From positions 62,001 through 126,000 of the forward strand of contig CAZOPR010000006.1 in assembly GCA_964581895.1 (NCBI GenBank): a stretch of DNA of 64,000 bases, read 5' to 3'. This DNA comes from Exilispira sp964581895. Lineage in GTDB: Bacteria > Spirochaetota > JAAYUW01. Made by a program: the position numbers and the translations under genes. Under the pieces are notes generated by a model, which had not been told where the DNA came from, did no database searches, and was given only the letters and a program-made list of their open reading frames with translations. How positions within the stretch are numbered: position 1 is the stretch's first letter; the number at the start of each line of letters is the position of its first letter. Positions 26,460 through 35,807 of this stretch are shown here, one piece after another.

Positions 26460-27782
26460 ATGATTAAAAAATCTTTACCAAAATTATACTTTACTATTAT
26501 TTTACTTCTATTTTTATCTTTATTTTGTCTATCATTCAATTATCTTGATAAAAATAATGACGAGGCAAAGTTTAAAAAAATAATAGAGGATAAAAATTCT
26601 ATTGATTTCAAAATTTTAAGTTCAAATATAGATTCAAATAAGATTTTATTAGAAAATCTGATAAGATTTGGCAATGATAAAAGTTTATTTTATTCACCTT
26701 TTGGCATTCAAGTATTATTTAGCTTTTTGTTGAATGGGATTTTTGGGCAAAGCTTAAACGAACTAAAAGGATTTTTATTTTATGAATCTTTTGATACAAA
26801 TGCAATAAATAAATACTACAAAAAAATATTAAAAAATATCATTGAGGATAATGCGAAAGGCTTGAAATTAGCCAATTCTTTCTGGATTAATAAAGGATCC
26901 GATTTATATAAAAATGTAAATTCAAAAGGTTTGAAACTTATATCAGAAGAATTTTTATCAGTTGCAAAAGAATATTATTTTGTAGATATCTTTGAAGAGG
27001 ATCTTTTAAAAGAATTTGGTTTTAACCTTCTTGAAAAATGGGTTTTGAAGAAAACTGAAAATAAGATAAAAAATTTTATAGATAAAAGTATCATAAGACC
27101 AGATACCATAGCTCTTCTTGTAAATGCTTTGTACTTTCATGATGATTGGGTTTTCACATTTGAAAAGAAAAATACTAAATCCGAAGAATTTACAAAGCTT
27201 GATAATACAAAAATAAAAATAGATTTTATGAATTTCAGTTCACCACAAAAATTGTATTACTATGAAGATGATAATATTCAGGTATTAAGGCTACCTTATA
27301 AAAAATATAATAACTCTTTGATAGTCTTTCTTCCTAAAAATATAAATCAAACAAAAGAAATATTGAATCTATTTAATGAGCAAAATTACCTAAAAATCCT
27401 TGAAAATACAAAGATTCAAAAAGTCTTTGTTAAATTCCCAAAGATCATAAGTGAATATAAATATGACTTAAAAGATATTTTACAGTCTTCTGGATTAATA
27501 AGTATTTTTAACCCAACATTTGATTTTTCACCTTTATTTAATGATAAAATAATCGGAATAGATAAAGAATTATTTAAAATAGATAAAGTTTTTCAAAAAA
27601 CATATCTGAAAATAGATGAAAAAGGAACTACTGCTGCTTCTTCAGTAGCAATCAGTATAATAAAAGTTACTTCAAGTATACAAGAAAGTATATTTTATTT
27701 TAATGCTGACCATCCTTTCTTTTATTTTTTAATAGATGAAAGAAGTGGTAATATAATATTTTCTGGATTTTATAATGGCTAA
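26460..27782 (+). CDS. Secreted serpin (serine protease inhibitor family)
   Basis: The 440-residue product has an N-terminal signal or anchor (about 8-28) and a full serpin domain. Diagnostic parts are ANSFWINKGSDLY, LVNALYFHDDW, MNFSS, VLRLPYKKYNNSLIVFLPK, the hinge DEKGTTAASSVAIS and the C-terminal FNADHPFFYFLIDE...GNIIFSGFY. The hinge is made of small residues as in inhibitory serpins. Counting from the hinge Gly as P15, without gaps, P1 is Val (IIK-V/TSS), pointing to an elastase-like target. The start could also be a TTG at 26436; AAGGGG lies unusually close (two bases) to the ATG chosen here. Confidence 0.93.
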   Translation: MIKKSLPKLYFTIILLLFLSLFCLSFNYLDKNNDEAKFKKIIEDKNSIDFKILSSNIDSNKILLENLIRFGNDKSLFYSPFGIQVLFSFLLNGIFGQSLNELKGFLFYESFDTNAINKYYKKILKNIIEDNAKGLKLANSFWINKGSDLYKNVNSKGLKLISEEFLSVAKEYYFVDIFEEDLLKEFGFNLLEKWVLKKTENKIKNFIDKSIIRPDTIALLVNALYFHDDWVFTFEKKNTKSEEFTKLDNTKIKIDFMNFSSPQKLYYYEDDNIQVLRLPYKKYNNSLIVFLPKNINQTKEILNLFNEQNYLKILENTKIQKVFVKFPKIISEYKYDLKDILQSSGLISIFNPTFDFSPLFNDKIIGIDKELFKIDKVFQKTYLKIDEKGTTAASSVAISIIKVTSSIQESIFYFNADHPFFYFLIDERSGNIIFSGFYNG

Positions 27783-27841
27783 TTTTGATTGATTTTATTT
27801 ATATTTGTAAAATCCTTATAAAAATTTTATTTGGGGGGAAA

Positions 27842-29251
27842 ATGAATAATATTAAGGTAGATATTGCAATTATTGGAGCAGGTCCTGGTGGATATGTCGC
27901 TGCTATTGTTGCTGCAAAAGAAGGCAAGACTGTTGCACTTATAGAAAGAGATAAAGCTGGTGGAACATGCACAAATTATGGTTGCATACCTACAAAAGCT
28001 ATGCTGGCTTCAGTTTCAGTTATGGAAGAGCTTGAAAATGCTAAAAGAATTGGATTAAATGTAGAAAAAGTTGAACTTGAATTTTCTGATGTCATTAAAC
28101 ATAGAAATAGGGCTGTTACTGCTTCCAGAAAAGGGATAGAGCTTCTTTTGCAAAAAAATGGAGTAAATCTTATTTTTGGAAATGGAATTATTTCGGATAA
28201 TAAGACACTAATTGTTAAAGATCAAAATAGTATTGATATCGCAAATATAACCTATGATAAACTTATAATTGCAACAGGCTCAACTCCTGTTAAATTCCCT
28301 CCATTTGATATATCTGAAGTCTGGACATCTGATGATATCTGGCAAATCGAAAAGCTCCCATCTTCTATAGGTATTATTGGAGGTGGGGTGATAGGCTCTG
28401 AGTTTGCGACATTTTTTGCAAAGGCTGGTGTAAATGTTACAATACTTGAACTTATGCCTCAACTTGTTCCCACAGAAGATGAGGATATAGCAAAAGAGCT
28501 TTTTGATGGTTTAAAGAAAAATAAAAACTTAAATATTTATTGTGGCGTAAAAGTTACTGAATGTAAGAAAATTGAAAATACAGATGGAAAATCATTTATA
28601 GTAAAGGCACAGATGCCTGATGGAACTTTTAAGGACTTTTATTTTGATAATATTTTGCTTAGCGTTGGAAGAAAACCAGTATTACCTGAAGGGGTTGATA
28701 AAATTAAAGTTAAAATAAGTGAAAGAGGATTTATAGAGATTGATGAATATATGCGAACTTCAAACCCAGATGTATATGCCATAGGAGATGTCACTGGAAA
28801 ACTTATGCTTGCCCATACAGCTTCGAAACAGGGTGAAATAGCTATTCAGAATATACTTGGAGAAAAAGAATCCATAAGATATTCAGATATTCCTTCTGTT
28901 ATTTTCACTATCCCTGAAATTGCTTCTGTTGGATTAAAAGAAAAAGATTGCAAGAAAAAAGAGATAAATTATAAAGTTGGTATTTGCCCATTTATATCAA
29001 ATGGAAAAGCAAGAGCAATGGGACTAACTAAAGGTTTCGCCAAGGTTATAACAGAGGTTGATACACATAAAATTTTAGGAATATCGATAATTGGACCACA
29101 TGCTACAGATATGATAATGGAAGGAGTTTTTGCTGTAAGTGAAGGATTGAAAGTTGAACAACTATTTCATCTTGTCCATCCTCATCCAACACTTACCGAA
29201 ACTATTATAGAAGCAGCATTGGCTTCTATTGACAAAGCAATTCACCTTTAA
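27842..29251 (+). CDS. lpdA: Dihydrolipoamide dehydrogenase (flavoprotein disulfide reductase)
   Basis: The enzyme reoxidises dihydrolipoyl groups with NAD+. The 469-residue product has the FAD motif IIGAGPGGYVAA, the redox disulfide GGTCTNYGCIPTKA (C43, C48), the NAD motif GIIGGGVIGSEFA, AIGDVTGKLMLAHTASKQG and the C-terminal HPHPTLTE with the catalytic His-Glu pair. No 2-oxoacid dehydrogenase or glycine-cleavage gene adjoins it, so its lipoyl partner is unknown. The frame is open to 27785, but GGGGGG just before the ATG at 27842 sets the start. It follows the serpin gene by 59 bases. Confidence 0.93.
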   Translation: MNNIKVDIAIIGAGPGGYVAAIVAAKEGKTVALIERDKAGGTCTNYGCIPTKAMLASVSVMEELENAKRIGLNVEKVELEFSDVIKHRNRAVTASRKGIELLLQKNGVNLIFGNGIISDNKTLIVKDQNSIDIANITYDKLIIATGSTPVKFPPFDISEVWTSDDIWQIEKLPSSIGIIGGGVIGSEFATFFAKAGVNVTILELMPQLVPTEDEDIAKELFDGLKKNKNLNIYCGVKVTECKKIENTDGKSFIVKAQMPDGTFKDFYFDNILLSVGRKPVLPEGVDKIKVKISERGFIEIDEYMRTSNPDVYAIGDVTGKLMLAHTASKQGEIAIQNILGEKESIRYSDIPSVIFTIPEIASVGLKEKDCKKKEINYKVGICPFISNGKARAMGLTKGFAKVITEVDTHKILGISIIGPHATDMIMEGVFAVSEGLKVEQLFHLVHPHPTLTETIIEAALASIDKAIHL

Positions 29252-29460
29252 ATCATTTAATCCTTTTGAAAATATATAAAAAAATTTAAAACAAAAATGG
29301 GAAAATTATAATGAAAATGATAAAAATATAAAAAAAACTAAGAAATAGAAAAAATTGAAAAATAATAAAAATGCAAATAAAAAATTATAGAAAGAAAAAC
29401 CAAGAAATAGAAAAACTTATGGATATAAAAAGATAAGATAAATAAAAAAAGAAGGTGAAT

Positions 29461-31329
29461 ATGAAACAAAATATCTATCTTAATGAACAAGAGATTGATT
29501 CAAAAATTGAAATTAGAAAAATCGAAAACTTAAAAGATATTTCAATTTTGGAACTTTTTATTGAGTTTGAGCTTTCAAATACAACCGCTATCGATTCTTT
29601 ATTTTTAAGCTTAAGCTCAATAGATGATCTGGTTAGCTTATATTTTAAAGATAATGATTTTAAGATAGATTCTGTTCTTTCAAGTGGTTTTCAATCCTGG
29701 TCAAAGGCTTATGAATATAAACTGAAAGAATCACAGACAAATATTAGGCTTAAGCCATCTCTTTTAAGATTTATAAAGTCTGATTATGAAAAGTGGTTTA
29801 CTAAAAAAGGTCAATTTGTCTCGAACTTTTATATAGTTTTTTATGATAAAAATCCTTCAGAAAAGAATTTTACAATAATATCTAAAGATAAAATCTTTCC
29901 AACAACATTTGTTTTTAACAAAAAAAATAAAGGTATAGATATTTATTTTGGACTTAATGGTGAAAAATTATCTGGTAAGATCAAACTTGATAAAATATAT
30001 CTAATCTTTTGCGAAAATCTTGTAAGCCAAAAGGAATCTTTTGCAAGATTATTTAAAGAAGAATATGAATCTTCAGTTAAAAAACTGAAAAGTTATGATC
30101 TTATTGATAAAAATACTTCACATATTTATGGTTGGGAATCCTGGTATAACTACTATACTTCTATCACTGAAAAGGATTGTTTCAAAAATATCGAGCCTTT
30201 TAATGATTTTATAAAGAATTTTAATGTAGAATCAAAACCTATTTTTCAGATTGATGATGGATGGGAAATAAGAGTTGGGCAGTGGCAGCAAAATGAGAAA
30301 TTTCCAACTCCGCTCGAACAGGTTGCTAAGAAGATAGAAGAAAAAGGATTTTTACCAGGCATTTGGATGGCTCCCCTTGCTTTACTTAAGGATTCAGATA
30401 TCTATAAAAATCATTTTGATTGGGTGTTGAAAGATAAAAAAGGAAAACCTATTGCCTGTGGCAACATTCCTCTATGGGGTGGTGATTTTTATACCTATGA
30501 CCTTTCTATAAATGAAGCAAGACAGTATATTTTAAATGAAGTGAAAACCTTAACAAAAAAGTATGGTTTTAAGTTTCTGAAACTTGATTTTCTTTATGCT
30601 GGTCTTGTCAATGGCTCTCATAAAAACAAAGAGCATGGAACCGCTTTCTATTATAATCTATTTCAAAATGAACTTGTTTCAACATTAGGAGAAAAAATTG
30701 TACTTTTAGGTTGTGGGACACCACTTCAACTTTCATACCCTTTTTACCCGATAACCAGAATCGGAGCAGATACAAGGGAAGAGTGGGAACTTTCGATAGG
30801 AAAAATCGCAGGTTATGAAGGAAGACCTTCCGCTTATATGAGTTTAACAGATACCATTAATAGATCGGTTTTAAATAATACTGTTTACTTTTCTGACCCA
30901 GATGTCGGCTTTTTTAGAAAATCAAAGATAAAATTAACAGATAAAGAAAAAGTACTTGTTGATATTATAGATTTTATCTTTGGCTCTCAGATAATGATTT
31001 CAGATGATTGTGATGATATAGATATAAAAGTATCTTCTGAAGTTGCTTGCTGGTTTTCATTCTTAAAAGATAAAGAATTTTACCCAAAAAGATTGGATAA
31101 AAAGGACCTTTATAGTATTAGGGAAAAAAATAGCAGAATATTTTGTCTATTAAATATTTCAGAAAAAGATTATGTTATTAAAAGAGATGATTTAAAAAAG
31201 ATGATAAAAGATTTTGATGGTAATTACCTTTACTTAATGTATGAAAATGAAAAAATAAAATCTTATGAAATAAACTTTCCAATTATATTAAAAAAACATG
31301 ATTTTATATTCTTGAAAAAAGAAGATTAA
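29461..31329 (+). CDS. Alpha-galactosidase-like glycoside hydrolase, family GH36
   Basis: The enzyme likely removes alpha-linked galactose from oligosaccharides. The 622-residue protein lacks a signal sequence and is cytoplasmic. It has an N-terminal beta domain, a TIM barrel with FQIDDGWE, GIWMAPL, the nucleophile Asp in KLDFLYAG (about D376), CGTPLQLS, and the acid/base Asp in RIGADTREEW (about D437), then a short C-terminal beta domain. GAAGG five bases before the ATG at 29461 favours it over an in-frame GTG at 29455. The glycosyltransferase gene follows. Substrate could be melibiose, raffinose or another galactoside. Confidence 0.9.
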   Translation: MKQNIYLNEQEIDSKIEIRKIENLKDISILELFIEFELSNTTAIDSLFLSLSSIDDLVSLYFKDNDFKIDSVLSSGFQSWSKAYEYKLKESQTNIRLKPSLLRFIKSDYEKWFTKKGQFVSNFYIVFYDKNPSEKNFTIISKDKIFPTTFVFNKKNKGIDIYFGLNGEKLSGKIKLDKIYLIFCENLVSQKESFARLFKEEYESSVKKLKSYDLIDKNTSHIYGWESWYNYYTSITEKDCFKNIEPFNDFIKNFNVESKPIFQIDDGWEIRVGQWQQNEKFPTPLEQVAKKIEEKGFLPGIWMAPLALLKDSDIYKNHFDWVLKDKKGKPIACGNIPLWGGDFYTYDLSINEARQYILNEVKTLTKKYGFKFLKLDFLYAGLVNGSHKNKEHGTAFYYNLFQNELVSTLGEKIVLLGCGTPLQLSYPFYPITRIGADTREEWELSIGKIAGYEGRPSAYMSLTDTINRSVLNNTVYFSDPDVGFFRKSKIKLTDKEKVLVDIIDFIFGSQIMISDDCDDIDIKVSSEVACWFSFLKDKEFYPKRLDKKDLYSIREKNSRIFCLLNISEKDYVIKRDDLKKMIKDFDGNYLYLMYENEKIKSYEINFPIILKKHDFIFLKKED

Positions 31330-31389
31330 AAATTAGATAAATAGTTTGTTAAATTTAGTTTTATATTAAATACTGATTTTATATTAAAT

Positions 31390-32481
31390 ATGGAGAAAAA
31401 AAAGGTAATTTTTTCTATAAATGGTTCTTTTAAACATTGTGGTGTTGATGAATATACTATCTTACTTGAAAAAGCTCTTAAAGATAAGTATGAATTTTTT
31501 CATATAGTAGAGGATGAATCAGATATTTGTAAAATATTAATTGAAAAAGGTAAAAAGGTTTTACCATTAGGTTCATCCTATCTTGAATCAATAAGAAAGA
31601 TTTTGCGGTATATAAAGCAATACAAACCTGATATAGTATTTATAAATACAGCAAAACAGTATTATTTATCAATCTTATTCCCAAAGTACTGTCGGATAAT
31701 TATTGTTAGGCATAATAGCTTTTTTCTCCAATATTTTCCAAATTTATTTTTTTTAAAAAGGACAGATTTTATAATTGCACCATCCAATTTTTGCGCAAAT
31801 GTGATCAAAAGGCAATTTCCTGAATTGAAAGAGAAAGTAAAAGTTATATACAATACTGTTGATATTGATAATATAAATTATAAAAACAATTCTTATTCTC
31901 AACCTGATGATTTTAATAAATCCAAGCTTGGGAAAAATATTTTTAATATCGGTTTCATTGGAAGAATAGAAGAAAAAAAGGGGATATTGCTTTTAATAGA
32001 TGCACTTTACAACTTAAAAAGAGAAAAGATAAATTTTCATTGCTATATTGGCGGGAAATTTAATAGTTTAGTATTTGAAAAAGAGGTTAAAAATAGGGTA
32101 ACTCAAAAAGGACTTGAGCAGTATATAACATTTGAGGGATTTATTAAAGATAAAAAAGAATTTTACTCGAAATTGGATCTTGTTGTTGTGCCTTCCTTAA
32201 AAGAGGTAAAAGAAACATTTGGTCTTGTAGTCTTAGAGTCGTTTGGTTTTGGTAAACCTGTTGTTGCAACTTCAAGTGGAGCATTGCCAGAGATCCTTTC
32301 TTATGGTCCATCTTCTATTGTTTGCCATACCCAGATCCCTTCTGATCTTGCAAGCTGCATAAAGCTTTTACTGGATAAAAGTCTTGAAAAAGATTATAGA
32401 CTTAAAATGGCAATTTCATATAGATCATTTTTCGCTTTTAATAAATTTAAGAAAGATATTAGGGATATAATAAAAATCTAA
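31390..32481 (+). CDS. GT4-family glycosyltransferase
   Basis: The 363-residue protein has the GT-B fold of family 4. There is an N-terminal acceptor domain (NGSFKHCGVDEYT, APSNFCANVIKRQFP, VIYNTVDID) and a C-terminal nucleotide-sugar domain with GFIGRIEEKKGI, ITFEGFIKDK and the EX7E motif in ETFGLVVLESFGFGKPVVAT. Donor and acceptor are not predictable. No ribosome-binding site is evident; the 15 bases before the ATG (TTTATATTAAATA type) are a tandem copy of the preceding bases. It follows the GH36 gene by 60 bases. Confidence 0.88.
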   Translation: MEKKKVIFSINGSFKHCGVDEYTILLEKALKDKYEFFHIVEDESDICKILIEKGKKVLPLGSSYLESIRKILRYIKQYKPDIVFINTAKQYYLSILFPKYCRIIIVRHNSFFLQYFPNLFFLKRTDFIIAPSNFCANVIKRQFPELKEKVKVIYNTVDIDNINYKNNSYSQPDDFNKSKLGKNIFNIGFIGRIEEKKGILLLIDALYNLKREKINFHCYIGGKFNSLVFEKEVKNRVTQKGLEQYITFEGFIKDKKEFYSKLDLVVVPSLKEVKETFGLVVLESFGFGKPVVATSSGALPEILSYGPSSIVCHTQIPSDLASCIKLLLDKSLEKDYRLKMAISYRSFFAFNKFKKDIRDIIKI

Positions 32482-32514
32482 TTTTAGAAAAAAATTAATA
32501 AAAAAAATCCATTT

Positions 32515-32543
32515 TTGACAATCATAAATTTACTAAGTAATAT
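32515..32543 (+). promoter_or_regulatory. Promoter of the interrupted ankyrin gene
   Basis: TTGACA (32515-32520), 17 bases, TAATAT (32538-32543). This is one of the best -35/-10 pairs in the window and predicts a leader of about 100 bases before the ATG at 32650. Confidence 0.55.
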
Positions 32544-32649
32544 TTTTGAAAAATTATTATTATTTAAAATAAGTTTGAAAAAATCTTTTTTTATATTATA
32601 ATTATAAATAATCAGGTAAATTTGCTCAAAATAAGTTAATAGAGTTGTT

Positions 32650-33162
32650 ATGGAAAAAAGTAGTAAAAGAAGATTTATTGAAGATCTTATACAAGCTGTA
32701 GAAAGCAGAAGACTGAGTTACTTATTGAATCTTATCAATTTGGGTGTTGATATAAATGAGAAAGACTATTATGGATGGACACCCCTTTTAGAAGCATCAA
32801 GATATGGTTATGATGAAATCGCTGAAGTTCTTATAAAATAAGGAGCAGATGTAAACCTAAAGGACAAAGATGGCTGGACCGCGTTGATGAAGGCTGCAGA
32901 AAATGGTCATTATAAAATAGTTGAACTGTTAATAAAAGCAGGAGCAAATGTAAATGAAAAAAATAAAATTGGATGGACTGCATTGATGAGAGCTGTAAGA
33001 AATGGGCATGAAGATGTAGTTGATTATTTACTCTCTTGTGGTGTGGATATAAACGCTGAAGATGATGAAGGTGAAACAGCTTTAACTTATGCCTTAAGGT
33101 ATGGTCATAATAGGATTGCTGAAAAATTAAAAAAAGCTGGTGCTAGAAGGAAAATAGAATAA
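32650..33162 (+). pseudogene. Ankyrin-repeat protein gene interrupted by one in-frame TAA
   Basis: The frame encodes four ankyrin repeats over about 170 residues: VESRRLSYLLNLINLGVDIN, KDYYGWTPLLEASRYGYDEIAEVLIK, then a TAA at 32839-32841, then GADVNLKDKDGWTALMKAAENG, GANVNEKNKIGWTALMRAVRNG and GVDINAEDDEGETALTYALRYG in the same frame. The stop falls at the variable position in LIK-x-GADVN, so an AAA or CAA codon probably became TAA. The rest is intact. Ankyrin proteins bind other proteins; no signal sequence is present, so it would be cytoplasmic. A translated first half and an internally started second half remain possible. Confidence 0.82.
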
Positions 33163-33254
33163 TTGAATTGTAAAATTGATATATATATAACAGATATATT
33201 TCAGAAATCAATACAGAAATCGATATTAATGAATGATATATAAATAAGTGTGAA

Positions 33255-34469
33255 TTACAAATTCAAAGCTAAATATCTTTCATAAACTTCCGGGAAAGCC
33301 TCTATTGCCCTTGGTAGAAGTCCATTTACCCATGCAAAAAAAAGGCCATAATTTAATAAAGGGATATTTTCATCTATGATCATCTTCATCATCAAACTAT
33401 ATTGTTGCCTGCTTACCATGCAACCGCCACACATAATTATTGCATCAAATCCTTTTATTTCGTTTACATTATTGACCTGTTTTTTCCATTCAAAACTAAT
33501 AGTTGGTTCTATCATTTGGTTAACAAGTCTTGGTATCTTCACTGTTCCAATATCATCAGGTTGTCTGTGATGATTATACATCTCAAGTATTAATATTTTA
33601 CTTTCTGCCTTTAATTTACTGATTCTTTCAATACTTTCAATAAAAGGGAGGAGTTCACCCTTTTTTCTTGCCATCAAAATAGAAAAAGAGGTTAATGGTT
33701 GATCAGACGTTATATCAGCTGCTACTTTATGAAAAACCTGGCTATCTGTAATTACAAGAGAAGGTTTTATTTTAAGTCTATCATAGAAGATTTTAAGTTC
33801 CCTTTCTTTTACAATCATTACACCACAATCCTTATCTAAAAGTTCTCTAATTGCTTCAACCTGAGGCAGGATTAATCTACCTTTTGGTGCAGCAAGGTCA
33901 ATCGGAGTAACAAGTAAAACAAAATCCTCTTCTTTAACCAGACCATCTAATAAACCAGGTTCGCTCTTTATAAATTCTTTCATTTGTATAATTTTTTTTC
34001 TTAATTCTAAAATTCCGATTCCTTTTATATTATCAACTCCTACCCATTGATTTTCAAGCAAAAATTTTTTTGAATCATCAATTTTATTTTCAAAAAATGT
34101 AAAAACAATAATTATTGGTTTTTTATCTTTTATTTCTTTATAAAATTCCAATTCTTTCTTATCGATATTGTCAGTGGCTGGAGTTACAAAGATACAGAGA
34201 TCGGCTATTTCAAGTTTTTCCAGGGTTCTGGATATCCTTAATTTTCCTAATTCTCCTTCATCATCAAATCCAGCTGTATCTATAAAAGTAACGGGTCCAA
34301 CTTCTCCCAACTCCATTGAAAAAAAAACTGGATCTGTAGTAGTTCCTGCATAATCTGAAACTATTGCAACATTTTTGGATGATATCTGATTGATCAATGA
34401 AGATTTCCCTGCATTTCTTTTTCCTAAAATTACAATTTTTATTCTTTCTGCAAGTGGAGTTTTTATCAT
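33255..34469 (-). CDS. hydF: [FeFe]-hydrogenase maturation GTPase HydF, with altered cluster ligands
   Basis: HydF is the scaffold that receives the 2Fe subcluster from HydG and HydE and loads it into hydrogenase. The 404-residue product has a G domain with GKRNAGKSS (16-24), AGTTTDPV, DTAGFD and NKID, a dimerisation domain and a C-terminal cluster domain. Typical HydF carries C-x-H-H and later H-C-x-x-C. Here the first motif reads M-Y-N-H-H (Y298 for Cys) and the second reads M-C-G-G-C (M346 for His; C347 and C350 kept). One TGT-to-TAT change would explain Y298. It is last in the hyd operon, 12 bases after aspA. Confidence 0.93.
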   Translation of the reverse strand: MIKTPLAERIKIVILGKRNAGKSSLINQISSKNVAIVSDYAGTTTDPVFFSMELGEVGPVTFIDTAGFDDEGELGKLRISRTLEKLEIADLCIFVTPATDNIDKKELEFYKEIKDKKPIIIVFTFFENKIDDSKKFLLENQWVGVDNIKGIGILELRKKIIQMKEFIKSEPGLLDGLVKEEDFVLLVTPIDLAAPKGRLILPQVEAIRELLDKDCGVMIVKERELKIFYDRLKIKPSLVITDSQVFHKVAADITSDQPLTSFSILMARKKGELLPFIESIERISKLKAESKILILEMYNHHRQPDDIGTVKIPRLVNQMIEPTISFEWKKQVNNVNEIKGFDAIIMCGGCMVSRQQYSLMMKMIIDENIPLLNYGLFFAWVNGLLPRAIEAFPEVYERYLALNL

Positions 34470-34481
34470 GGATTTATCCTC

Positions 34482-35807
34482 TTATTTTTTCTTTATAAAA
34501 TTAGTTATTTTACCAGAACTAAGATTTTGAACAATTTGCTCATCTATCCCATTATTTAATAACCATTCTCTTATTTTTTCAATATTTGAAAGATCTGGAA
34601 GATTTTTTATAAATTGCTTACTTTTACTATAACCCAAAAATGGTAATAGAAGATTGAAAATTGCCATAGAATGATTTAAATTAGTTCTAATATTATCTTC
34701 ATTTATTATGAGCTTTTCTATAAATTTTTTCATCGCTTTAAGAGCCTTAAATAATAACTCTCCAATTTCAATTAAAGTTTCAGCTATAAAAGGTAAAAAG
34801 GCATTTAATTGTAAGTTTCCCTCTATATTATAATCTTCAACAAGATGCCCAAGATGTTTTATTTTAATACAGATACCTTTTACATATTCAAGAAGAACAG
34901 GATTTACCTTAAAAGGCATAATAGTCGACCCATATTGCAGTTCTGGATGGCTCATTTCCTTGCAAAAACTTGAAGTATAAAGTAAAAAATCATCTGATAA
35001 TTTTTGGAGATTGTTAGCTAAAAGTAAGTATCCACTAGCCAGTTCACTTAAATCATCATGATTTGCTATGCTGTCTGGCAGGTTTTGTGATCTTGAAAGT
35101 GGAAGTTTTGTGACTTCTCTTAGAAATATTTCAACCTTAAATAAATATTGTAAAGGAGTTGGGAACCCAGTTCCTATTGCAGTTCCTCCAAGAGGGACAT
35201 TTCTAATCCTTTCCTTTAATTTATGAAGCCTCCAGCGATCTCTTTCAAACATTCCAGCCCATGAACCAAAAACCTGCTGTAATGTCATAGGCAGAGCATC
35301 CTGTAGCTCTGTTCTTCCCATAATTAATATATTTGAAAATTTCTTTTCTTTTTCAACAAGAGCTTCTTGAATTTCGACTGTAAGCTTTTCAACTATATTT
35401 AGATCTCTTAACATTGTTATAATGATTGCAGTGGGGAATGTATCATTGGTTGATTGATATCTATTTATATCATCTATAGGATGTATAGAATGACATATAC
35501 CATATTTTTCTAGCAATATCTCCTCAACTCTTGTAGCTATTACTTCATTTATATTCATATTAAAACTTGTCCCAGCACCACCCTGCAAAAGTGGTATGAC
35601 AAATTCATCATTTAATTTTTGCTGGATTATCTCATCTATTGCTTCTATTATAGCTAAAAACTCTTTTTCATCGTAATAATTTTCTATATTTTGAATGGCA
35701 AGAATCGCAGCTTTTTTAACTTCAGCATATGCAACTATAAGTTTTGGAGGGACACTACCTTTACCAAAATTCTCTATGGCTAAATTTGTCTGTTGTTGAT
35801 ATTTCAT
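34482..35807 (-). CDS. aspA: Aspartate ammonia-lyase within the hydrogenase-maturation operon
   Basis: Aspartase splits L-aspartate into fumarate and ammonia. The 441-residue chain has GGAGTSFNMNINEVIA, YQSTNDTFPTA, RTELQDALPMTLQQ and the superfamily signature GSTIMPFKVNP (293-303). The aspartase/fumarase distinction rests on the T-x-LQDA segment and length, so another family member is possible. Its ATG overlaps the hydE stop by four bases (ATGA), so it is translated with the maturases. An aspartase-like gene among hyd genes has been noted in other anaerobes. Ammonia supply for the amine of the azadithiolate bridge is a suggestion, not established here. Confidence 0.87.
   Translation of the reverse strand: MKYQQQTNLAIENFGKGSVPPKLIVAYAEVKKAAILAIQNIENYYDEKEFLAIIEAIDEIIQQKLNDEFVIPLLQGGAGTSFNMNINEVIATRVEEILLEKYGICHSIHPIDDINRYQSTNDTFPTAIIITMLRDLNIVEKLTVEIQEALVEKEKKFSNILIMGRTELQDALPMTLQQVFGSWAGMFERDRWRLHKLKERIRNVPLGGTAIGTGFPTPLQYLFKVEIFLREVTKLPLSRSQNLPDSIANHDDLSELASGYLLLANNLQKLSDDFLLYTSSFCKEMSHPELQYGSTIMPFKVNPVLLEYVKGICIKIKHLGHLVEDYNIEGNLQLNAFLPFIAETLIEIGELLFKALKAMKKFIEKLIINEDNIRTNLNHSMAIFNLLLPFLGYSKSKQFIKNLPDLSNIEKIREWLLNNGIDEQIVQNLSSGKITNFIKKK

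Noticed and set aside
5171..33162. Reassigned stop codon as explanation of the two interrupted genes
   Set aside because: One stop is TAG (expected Trp), the other TAA (expected Lys or Gln), while genes throughout the window end normally on TAA, TAG and TGA at family-typical lengths.
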